A stretch of DNA of 6,186 nucleotides, taken from Proteobacteria bacterium UBA6522 (GTDB lineage Bacteria; Pseudomonadota; Gammaproteobacteria; Steroidobacterales; Rariloculaceae). Each line of letters starts with the position of its first letter. The first letter of the stretch is position 1. The notes under the pieces were generated by a model that made no database searches, was not told the origin of the DNA, and saw only the letters and a program-made list of their open reading frames with translations. Of the stretch, positions 1 through 5,665 are shown one piece after another. A program made the translations under genes and the position numbers. The stretch covers positions 8,900 to 15,085 of the forward strand of contig DJLG01000122.1 of NCBI GenBank assembly GCA_002434915.1, read 5' to 3'.

Positions 1-111
1 GGCGGGTTCTGCAGGTGGGGCGGGCTGCTCAGGTTCTGTCTCCTGACTTACTGAGGAAAAAGACATGATCCCAAGTATCATTATGGTTAATACTGATTTT
101 AATACTGGCAT
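1..111 (-). CDS. Partial gene: N-terminus of an exported protein with signal peptide
   Basis: Only the first 37 codons are inside the window; the gene runs off base 1, so its C-terminus and function are unknown. The reading begins with ATG at 111-109 and gives MPVLKSVLTIMILGIMSFSS followed by VSQETEPEQPAPPAEPA. A single Lys, a hydrophobic core (about residues 6-18) and a Ser-Val-Ser stretch before Gln23 look like a Sec signal peptide cleaved near residue 22. There is no Cys, so it is not a lipoprotein in the visible part. The mature start is rich in Pro, Glu and Ala, typical of a flexible linker. A good ribosome site (GAGGG) sits 7 nt upstream. It starts 47 nt after the stop of the PEGA/FGE gene with no terminator between them, so it is probably the next gene of the same operon. 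The start and the signal peptide are well supported; the product is not identifiable. Confidence 0.75.
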   Translation of the reverse strand, partial: MPVLKSVLTIMILGIMSFSSVSQETEPEQPAPPAEPA

Positions 112-118
112 GAATTAG

Positions 119-123
119 CCCTC
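119..123 (-). promoter_or_regulatory. Ribosome binding site of the partial exported-protein gene
   Basis: The minus strand reads GAGGG, then 7 nt (CTAATTC), then ATG at 111. This supports the start of a gene too short in the window to be found by length alone. A competing ATG further upstream (132-130) opens a five-codon frame only (ATG CAG ATT GAG GGC TAA), so it is not the start of this gene. Confidence 0.7.
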
Positions 124-158
124 AATCTGCATTTTTTCTAAATAATATCGATACCTTA

Positions 159-2597
159 TCATTCTAAATTACGAGCTATTCGAAAACCGATTTTTTCGTC
201 GCCTTGTAAACTATAATTTCTGTAAGCTAAACGAAGATCAGTTACCGTTACACTTCGCCAGCTAGATCCCCGAATAGAGTGAAAACGTCCGTTCTCAGGT
301 CCTAATGGATCCTCTACAACCTCTTCTGTTTCGGACCGGGTTATCTCATAGTAATCCTGCACCCATTCCGAAACATTACCTCCCATATCAAATATTCCCA
401 AAGCATTAGGCTCAAACCCTCCTGACGGTGAAGAAACCTCAAACCCGTCGTTGTAGGTAATTAATGTTGTGGGCAAAAGGTTAGCCGCAGAAACATCAGC
501 ATAGTTACCAGAACGATCTGGCGGTGGTAGGGACTGTCCCCAGGGATAAATGAGTGGTTCCTCCTGGCTAGAAAACCGTGCCGCCCATGCCCACTCTGCT
601 TCCGTTGGAAGCCTGTACCCATTCCGCAAAGGTCTAATAACCTCCCATCGCTCATCATCAACTTCCTCATAGACCGGTTGAAGTCCATCCTCAATACTAA
701 GCCAGTTCATGAATTGCACTACCTCTTCCCAGCTAACCCGCACTACAGGCTGATCCGCTCCATTTAGGGGAGCACCAGCGTAACTACCGGAATCATGATC
801 AGATTGGAAAGCTTGAAATTCAGCATTACTTACTTCTTTTATGCCTAGATAAAAAGCCTTATTAAGCTTAACCGCACGCAGTGCTTCATTAGATCTGCGG
901 CCCTGTTCTCTTCGTGAAGAACCCATTATGAACTCCCCTGGAAGTACTAGTCTTAGTTCCTGTCCCAAGTTAGTCTGTATAACCTTTGAATAACCTGAAC
1001 CAGTTGTAGCATCCAATTCTTCTAAGACTGTATCCCACCTTTGCGGGAATCCTGGTCGTGGAGTGATGCTAGTTAACTGCGGTACAAACCCATCTAGCCG
1101 AACCTCAATCTCATGACTAACAGCATTCAGTTCTAGCTCTGCTGGCGTTACACCATACAATTCCCCGTTTACATATACCTGAGCTAATGCTGGACTACTG
1201 AGTACCTCAATCAAACCAAATTGTGGCACCAAATCAATTACAACGCTCTGCTCACTATCAGCATCAACTGCCAATTCCCGAGTCTCTGTTTCATAACCGG
1301 GTCTAGTCAGCCCCAACATATGTGGCTGTCCAGGACGTAGGCGTAAAGTTAATGGTGTTTGGCCCTGGAAAACTCCATCTATACTTACAGCAGCACTCGA
1401 CGGATTACTAACAAGCTCTACCCGGCCATCTGCCTCTATTAGTCTTATCTCAGGTATAACCATGGGCTCATCTGCTAAGACTATAATTGAATCCTGCCAC
1501 GAGTTGTGGCCTGCCAGCTGAACCTCTAAATTGAGCTCACCCGCTCCTAACTCTACAACAATAGGGGTAGTTCCAAACGAGACTCCATCAACTAAGACCT
1601 CGGCTCCAATAGGAACGCTGCTGATGCTTACTGGCGCCCAATTAGGCGTAAGTGAGGACGAGAATGTTTGACGCTCATGTCTACCCTCTACATCAAATTC
1701 TTGTACTTCCGAAAGATAACGCTCAGCTACATACTCGATACTACGTCTACCAGGCATAATCTCTACGTCTACTAAAGGCGCTGTTCCAACAGATACGCCA
1801 TCCACAAGCACATTAACTCCAATATCCGGTTCGGCTAAAAAAGTAATCAGTCCTGGCAACTTGGTAAACCCTAGTTCAACGGTTTGGGCTGGTAACTGTC
1901 CGACCTCAATCATTTCCTCTAAAGGGTAATAACCCATTAATTCAGCTGAAACCCTATGTGTTCCTGACCTAAGCAGATAACGACCGCCCATTTGAAGTTT
2001 AAATATTGTTCCAGGCAACGCTAGTTCTTCCGGTGTGGGTTCTATGACGAATTGAACAGATTTTGCTGTGAATGCAAACCAGGCAAATATCGCAAGAACC
2101 CCAAAAGCGCTACCAATAATAAAAGTAGAACGTTTAGGTCTGAAAACCTCTCCAAAACTCTTCTCATCTGCCTTTGGACTAAAAGAGATTGGCGCAATTT
2201 CTACGGCCTCTACTCTGCCAGCTTCTCTCGCTAGCTCCTCTAGGTCTGGCGATGCTGCGCCAGATTCTCGCATGCATGCCTCGGTTCGCAAAGTTAAGCA
2301 ACCATTAAGAAGCGTGCAGGCTGCGGAAACGCCCTCCAAAGAAATTACAACCCCATCATCTAACGACTGGGACCCTGTAATTAATTGCCCGTCAATTCTC
2401 AATCCAAGGGTGTTCTTACCTGGCTGAATAAAAAATGTTCCATCCAACACTCCAATTTGAAATGAACCCTCAATTTCATTCAGGGATATTTCACAATCCT
2501 TAGTGTTACCAATAGATACCGGAAGGTTTTCTTGTCGAAACCAACGGTTTTCGCCGCTGGCTGAAACCCTAAGAATCCAATTCTCAGGTTCCCTCAT
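159..2597 (-). CDS. Membrane-anchored FHA-like / PEGA repeat / FGE-sulfatase domain protein
   Basis: Start chosen at ATG 2597 (812 aa). A GTG at 2615 would add six residues, but the ATG overlaps the upstream stop as ATGA and has GGAG 8 nt before it. Residues below are counted from the GTG; subtract 6 for the ATG form. Residues 13-110 look like a degenerate FHA fold (LPVSIGNTKDCEISL, then LGLRIDGQLI and LDDGVVISLEG), but the canonical Arg after IG is Asn. Residues 163-184 form one membrane helix preceded by RPKR, suggesting an N-in topology. Residues 188-535 hold about five PEGA-type repeats. Residues 551-818 are an FGE-sulfatase (SUMF1/EgtB/PvdO) domain, with GEFIMGS, YRLPTEAEWAWAAR, YPWG, GIFDMGGNVSEW and RGSSW...GFRIARN. 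It has no cysteine, so formylglycine-generating oxidase activity is unlikely; a structural or binding role is inferred. All four Cys of the protein lie in the cytoplasmic part. It is probably coupled to the TPR gene. Domain calls are firm except FHA; cellular role unknown. Confidence 0.9.
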   Translation of the reverse strand: MREPENWILRVSASGENRWFRQENLPVSIGNTKDCEISLNEIEGSFQIGVLDGTFFIQPGKNTLGLRIDGQLITGSQSLDDGVVISLEGVSAACTLLNGCLTLRTEACMRESGAASPDLEELAREAGRVEAVEIAPISFSPKADEKSFGEVFRPKRSTFIIGSAFGVLAIFAWFAFTAKSVQFVIEPTPEELALPGTIFKLQMGGRYLLRSGTHRVSAELMGYYPLEEMIEVGQLPAQTVELGFTKLPGLITFLAEPDIGVNVLVDGVSVGTAPLVDVEIMPGRRSIEYVAERYLSEVQEFDVEGRHERQTFSSSLTPNWAPVSISSVPIGAEVLVDGVSFGTTPIVVELGAGELNLEVQLAGHNSWQDSIIVLADEPMVIPEIRLIEADGRVELVSNPSSAAVSIDGVFQGQTPLTLRLRPGQPHMLGLTRPGYETETRELAVDADSEQSVVIDLVPQFGLIEVLSSPALAQVYVNGELYGVTPAELELNAVSHEIEVRLDGFVPQLTSITPRPGFPQRWDTVLEELDATTGSGYSKVIQTNLGQELRLVLPGEFIMGSSRREQGRRSNEALRAVKLNKAFYLGIKEVSNAEFQAFQSDHDSGSYAGAPLNGADQPVVRVSWEEVVQFMNWLSIEDGLQPVYEEVDDERWEVIRPLRNGYRLPTEAEWAWAARFSSQEEPLIYPWGQSLPPPDRSGNYADVSAANLLPTTLITYNDGFEVSSPSGGFEPNALGIFDMGGNVSEWVQDYYEITRSETEEVVEDPLGPENGRFHSIRGSSWRSVTVTDLRLAYRNYSLQGDEKIGFRIARNLE
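1041..2057 (-). repeat. Coding repeat array: about five PEGA-type repeats
   Basis: Within the FHA-like/PEGA/FGE protein, four units share an aligned core: VDGVSVGTAP, VDGVSFGTTP, IDGVFQGQTP and VNGELYGVTP, beginning at residues 271, 342, 412 and 482 (numbered from the GTG). The spacing is 71, 70 and 70 residues. Each core is followed by a hydrophobic strand, a Gly- or Asn-containing turn (MPGR, GAGE, RPGQ, NAVS) and an aromatic or Gly/His motif such as RPGYE or LDGF. An earlier unit (about 188-251) keeps the second half (LRSGTHRVSAELMGYYPLEE) but has lost the xDG core. PEGA repeats are small beta-rich modules of envelope and surface proteins; here they would lie in the periplasm. The repeat is at protein level, since the DNA copies have diverged. 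Confidence 0.85.
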
Positions 2598-2609
2598 CGA
2601 ATAGACTCC
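2594..2609 (-). promoter_or_regulatory. ATGA stop/start overlap with ribosome binding site (translational coupling)
   Basis: The TGA stop of the TPR gene (2596-2594) and the ATG of the next gene (2597-2595) share the four bases ATGA. GGAG at 2609-2606, inside the last codons of the TPR gene, stands 8 nt before the ATG. This layout is a standard sign of translational coupling and suggests the two membrane proteins are made in linked amounts. It decides the start against the GTG at 2615, whose own upstream sequence has no clear ribosome site. Confidence 0.75.
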
Positions 2610-4111
2610 ATACACTCAACACGTATTGGACTAATAGCCCTTTCAGGCAAAACCTGTAACTCATGCCTCACATCAACATAACCAACCCTACTTCCAACCA
2701 ACGTGTAATTTCCTGGTCTTAATGAAAGTGTTTTTACTAAAAACTTTCCCAAACTTCCAACGCGATAGACGGTAACTTCGGTCTGCTCATCGGAATAGAT
2801 TTCTACTGGGATCGGTGTAGAAGCAATTTGAACTAATCGACCAAGATCACTGATTTGTGCTGCTAATTGTATGCCTGGTTGCTGAATAGTACTTGCCTCT
2901 ACCAAAAGCGCTTCTGCATCACGCAACACTAGATCACTAAATAGTAAATTTGGGTTTTCAATTAAATTTACTAACTTCAAGTTTAAATCCGCCCTGTCAC
3001 GAGCACGTAAAAGACCCTGCTGGGCAAATTCCAGCGTATTGTCAGTCTCAAGCATCTCCGTATAAAGACGGACCGCCATATCCCAAAGCTCACGTGATTC
3101 AAAAGCAAGCGCTCGGGCTTCTGTGAGTGCGATCTCATCCAACTTCTGACCTTGCTCTGCTTGGGTAAGAGAGTTCAGTGCATCCGGGGAATCTGGTCGA
3201 ATAGCAAGCGCTAGATCAAAAAAATCATAGGCATCACTGTAGTCCTCTTCCATTAATGCCCCCAAGCCCTGGGACATCAAGGTATCAAACCTTCTATCCG
3301 AAATAATTGTATTGACCGCCTCTAGCGCAGTTCTTGCAGGCAGCCAAAGACTATCAATAGTAAGCGCTTCTCTATAATGGTTTGCTGCTGTCTCATAATC
3401 AGCCTCTCTTCTTAAGTCTTCGCCAGTTTTCATCAAAGAAAGAACCTCCGGCAATCTCTGGGCTCTGATAAGGCCGGCACGTGCTATTAGGTTTTCATCT
3501 TCAATACTAAGGACTAGTTCAAATTGCTCAAGAGCAAGCGTTGCGTTTCCTGCATCCAAAGCTTCTTCTCCAGCAGATAGGGTTGCTGTAATCAAATCTA
3601 CGGAACGTCTTAATAATATGTCGCCAATCTCCAAAGCCTGCGAATAAGCTGGTACGGCATCATAAAAAGCGTTACTTAAATAAGCATCATCTCCCTCTCT
3701 TGCCAAAATCTCGTATTGCTCAAAATCTTCGCCACCCCACTCAGTTGCCGATTGTCCATCTAGTTGCCCTTGCTGTGTTAACAGCTGCGCTAGTAGCGCT
3801 TCTGCCTCCTCTCGTAAAGTTTCCATTTCCTCTGGAGTGAAACTAGGCTCTTCGGATTGATCTGGTAGTTGAGGCGCTACAATCTCGACTAACGGTTGCG
3901 TGGGTTCCTGCTTTTCAACCCAACTAGGCAAAACAAAAAATACAACCACAACCAATACAACTAAAGCACCAAGGCTAACAACTAAGGTTGGCGTAGAAAT
4001 CGCCTTTTCACTGTCAACTTTCGAGACAACGGGCTGAAGACCCTTTAAACCGGGTTTAACCGGAACAATCGTTTCATCATGTCCGGGATTTGGCGAATGC
4101 TCATCTACCAC
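2594..4111 (-). CDS. Single-pass membrane protein with periplasmic TPR-like repeats and C-terminal PEGA-like domain
   Basis: 505 aa, not recognised as a named protein. The start is GTG at 4111: an in-frame TAG lies two codons upstream and no ATG occurs before residue 96, after the membrane segment. Residues 1-40 form a short cytoplasmic tail with HDETIVPVKPG at 11-21. Residues 42-61 are a strong Val/Leu-rich helix. Residues 93-117 are acidic and helical, possibly coiled coil. From about 128 to 375, TPR-like helix pairs appear, for example AFYDAVPAYSQALEIGD, ATLALEQFELVLSIEDE, ADYETAANHYREALTIDS, EDYSDAYDFFDLALAIRPDS and ELWDMAVRLYTEMLETDN. Residues 425-490 resemble a PEGA unit (LSLRPGNYTLVGSRVGYVDV). 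The TPR part should face the periplasm, where TPRs usually scaffold protein contacts. The next gene overlaps by ATGA and also carries PEGA units, so the two products may act together. No clear ribosome site precedes the GTG. TPR and membrane calls are firm; PEGA-like is moderate. Confidence 0.85.
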   Translation of the reverse strand: MVDEHSPNPGHDETIVPVKPGLKGLQPVVSKVDSEKAISTPTLVVSLGALVVLVVVVFFVLPSWVEKQEPTQPLVEIVAPQLPDQSEEPSFTPEEMETLREEAEALLAQLLTQQGQLDGQSATEWGGEDFEQYEILAREGDDAYLSNAFYDAVPAYSQALEIGDILLRRSVDLITATLSAGEEALDAGNATLALEQFELVLSIEDENLIARAGLIRAQRLPEVLSLMKTGEDLRREADYETAANHYREALTIDSLWLPARTALEAVNTIISDRRFDTLMSQGLGALMEEDYSDAYDFFDLALAIRPDSPDALNSLTQAEQGQKLDEIALTEARALAFESRELWDMAVRLYTEMLETDNTLEFAQQGLLRARDRADLNLKLVNLIENPNLLFSDLVLRDAEALLVEASTIQQPGIQLAAQISDLGRLVQIASTPIPVEIYSDEQTEVTVYRVGSLGKFLVKTLSLRPGNYTLVGSRVGYVDVRHELQVLPERAISPIRVECMESIR

Positions 4112-4326
4112 TGTCTATTAATCATCCATTATTTAAGCCATCAGTAATTCTACGGCATCAACAAGGGGTTAAAGCTCCTTTATCACACCTATTAAAGAAT
4201 TTTAGGGTGCTCGGACAAACAAGTTTTTACATAGAGCAAAGGTTTTTTTGTTGTAAGCATGTCGTTTATAAGCCAAATGATCCAATAGCTTTCTATGCCT
4301 TATGAAATGCTCTTCTATTGCCCTGA
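4112..4326 (-). promoter_or_regulatory. AT-rich 215-nt spacer, possible second promoter and leader of the TPR-PEGA genes
   Basis: This is the longest gap in the window and no convincing gene is seen on either strand. On the minus strand it contains -10-like hexamers (TATAAA near 4265, TAAAAT near 4200), but neither has a good -35 at 16-18 nt, so no promoter is assigned firmly. A consensus AAGGAG (4180-4175) has no start codon at normal distance; a TTG follows after 10 nt but leads to TTG TTG ATG CCG TAG. Just before the GTG start of the TPR gene lies a three-codon ATG GAT GAT TAA frame. Its length, compared with gaps of 35 and 47 nt and an overlap elsewhere, suggests regulation here. A promoter is inferred, not shown. 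Confidence 0.3.
4283..4320 (-). other. Imperfect stem-loop just after the lipoprotein gene
   Basis: Seven nt past the lipoprotein stop, the minus strand has CAATA at 4320-4316 pairing with TATTG at 4287-4283. The inner part GCATTTC can pair with GAAAGC if one A is bulged, leaving a ten-base loop. No T tract follows (the next bases are GATCATTTGG), so it does not look like an intrinsic terminator. It could stabilise the 3' end of the upstream message or be chance in AT-rich sequence. Confidence 0.25.
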
Positions 4327-5622
4327 CTAGATATCACCTTCAGGTGATCCATTTTCAATTAGCTCAGATTCAAACTCATCCACGACCTCTGGCAGCGGCT
4401 CAGTATAAATATCCACTTCAGGCACAAACCCTGTTTCCGAAATATATAGTTCGCGTAATAATTCACGCCATTCTTCATACTGAATATCAGCGGTACCAGT
4501 GAAACGATGCTGAGTTCCCTCAATCTCAACTACCATTGGTTTAACTTCATCATCAAAACTAGCCGATAGCTCCTCTAAACTTGCAGTATGCAGCTGTTTT
4601 TCCTGACGTCGCATACGACCAGTTCTGATCATATCTACACCGACGTACATCAATGCATCTCGAAGCACCCGTTCATTGAAACTTCCGTCATTGGTTGCCC
4701 CATAGACAACCGAAGCTAAAATTGTTGCAGCACCAAGACCTGTCCTCCAACGAGCTGAACTTTGTAGTTCTCTAATTGCAATTGATTCTTCCCGCGCAAA
4801 CTCACGCCACCCGTCATATGAGTCCCTAGATTCTTGATAAAAATCGACGTAATGCTCATTCAATGTTTCTATGAAAAGATGTTCACGATCACGCACAAGC
4901 AAAGTTCTCTCAAACTGCGGATCACCTGAAGCGGGTAGACGCTGTAACTCATACGTTCCATTTCGACGATTACGATGCACATAATCACCGAAAGCTTCAG
5001 GGCTAAATTCTCCCGCAAAACGAACCTGAGATACTGTACGAATATGTTTAGCCTCTGAAGATGAAAGACCCCTCTTAAACATAGCAAGATCGTTAGCTAT
5101 CGAATTAAATACGTCCTGATAAGGATCTAAATTAGGGTATCGTTGACGATTGTATGCAATGGCGGCTGTTTCCATACCGTACTCATTATTCAGCCATACA
5201 TTGCCAGTTGAATCTTCAGCTAAAACCCGCAGACGTAAGCGACTTCCATCTGACTCAATAATCTCAGCAGAAATATTAATATCTGCAGAAAGAGAGTCTT
5301 GCGGAGTGACCCATACTGCGCCCCAATGACCACTCTTTTGTAATGTGTCTCGTAAATGGACCGCCATAAAACGAGCTTCAGTTCGACGAATATGGACAAA
5401 GGTCCCTCCATCAATCAGCTCTTCTAAGGTTTCTTTGTCTATTTCACCCTCAGGGACACCCGGATTGAAAACAACCACGCTGATATCTAATAGTTCGGCC
5501 TCGGGAACAGTTGCTGTTTCAGGAACAAGCTGAACCGAATGTGGAACTAGTACCGCAGTACTTGAACAACCAACAAATACCGCAACAGTCAAAATCAAAA
5601 AGCTTACGGCAAATCGTCGCAT
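4327..5622 (-). CDS. Predicted outer-membrane lipoprotein of unrecognised family
   Basis: 431 aa starting at ATG 5622, with GGAG 6 nt upstream. The N-terminus MRRFAVSFLILTVAVFVGCS is a lipoprotein signal peptide: two Arg, a hydrophobic core, then VFVGC with the lipidated Cys at 19. Ser at 20 and 21 is compatible with transport to the outer membrane (no Asp at +2). Residues 43-185 alternate strands and helices (LLDISVVVFNPGVPEG, FMAVHLRDTLQKSGHWGAVW, ADINISAEIIESDGSRLRLR). This order recalls the N-terminal fold of CsgG/TolB-type periplasmic lipoproteins, but only as a structural impression. Residues 250-290 are charged and helical. Residues 295-331 contain a Gly/Ala-rich hydrophobic stretch (GLGAATILASVVYGA), then a predicted helix and a basic RTGRMRRQEK. 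The last 30 residues are strongly acidic. No enzyme motif is seen. It sits between a Gln/Gly-rich gene and two inner-membrane scaffold genes, so a role as their outer-membrane partner is plausible but unproven. Confidence 0.85.
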   Translation of the reverse strand: MRRFAVSFLILTVAVFVGCSSTAVLVPHSVQLVPETATVPEAELLDISVVVFNPGVPEGEIDKETLEELIDGGTFVHIRRTEARFMAVHLRDTLQKSGHWGAVWVTPQDSLSADINISAEIIESDGSRLRLRVLAEDSTGNVWLNNEYGMETAAIAYNRQRYPNLDPYQDVFNSIANDLAMFKRGLSSSEAKHIRTVSQVRFAGEFSPEAFGDYVHRNRRNGTYELQRLPASGDPQFERTLLVRDREHLFIETLNEHYVDFYQESRDSYDGWREFAREESIAIRELQSSARWRTGLGAATILASVVYGATNDGSFNERVLRDALMYVGVDMIRTGRMRRQEKQLHTASLEELSASFDDEVKPMVVEIEGTQHRFTGTADIQYEEWRELLRELYISETGFVPEVDIYTEPLPEVVDEFESELIENGSPEGDI

Positions 5623-5628
5623 TACTAT

Positions 5629-5632
5629 CTCC
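5629..5632 (-). promoter_or_regulatory. Ribosome binding site of the lipoprotein gene
   Basis: The minus strand reads GGAG, 6 nt before ATG 5622, in the context GGACGGAGATAGTAATG. It confirms the start that gives an intact lipoprotein signal peptide. Confidence 0.75.
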
Positions 5633-5640
5633 GTCCTTCC

Positions 5641-5665
5641 TAAAACAGTCAGTACCCCTACTGAC
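5641..5665 (-). terminator. Intercistronic hairpin with short T tract, possible weak terminator or attenuator
   Basis: On the minus strand, GTCAGTA (5665-5659) and TACTGAC (5654-5648) form a perfect 7-bp stem around a GGGG loop, followed by TGTTTTA. The stem includes the last codons and the TAG stop (5660-5658) of the upstream gene. The stem has only three G:C pairs and the T tract is short and interrupted, so complete termination is doubtful; partial read-through or protection of the upstream message is more likely. The lipoprotein ribosome site begins nine bases downstream of the T tract. Confidence 0.4.

Noticed and set aside
146..153. TATCGATA palindrome between the FGE gene and the left partial gene
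   Set aside because: An eight-base palindrome in AT-rich sequence is expected by chance, and it lacks flanking symmetry or a T tract.
159..270. C-terminal FGE end resembling the variable region of a diversity-generating retroelement target protein
   Set aside because: The RGSSW...GFR ending is common to the whole FGE-sulfatase family. No near-copy template repeat and no reverse transcriptase are visible in the window.
2068..2427. Plus-strand open frame of 119 codons opposite the FHA-like region
   Set aside because: It lies wholly opposite a well supported gene with clear domains, and its product shows no motif.
2598..2615. GTG at 2615 as start of the FHA-like/PEGA/FGE gene
   Set aside because: The ATG at 2597 has a ribosome site at the right distance and forms an ATGA overlap; the GTG has neither.
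2594..4111. Type VI secretion component (TssL-like) because of the DETIVPVKPG tail
   Set aside because: Only the tail motif is shared. The TPR and PEGA-like parts have no DotU domain, and no other type VI gene is visible.
4208..4249. Plus-strand TGCTC...GAGCA inverted repeat followed by a run of seven T, as an intrinsic terminator
   Set aside because: The stem is five base pairs with a 21-nt loop and no plus-strand gene ends here, so the match is too weak.
4090..4305. Plus-strand open frame of 71 codons through the spacer
   Set aside because: It starts with TTG, has no ribosome site, begins inside the TPR gene, and its translation has no recognisable feature.
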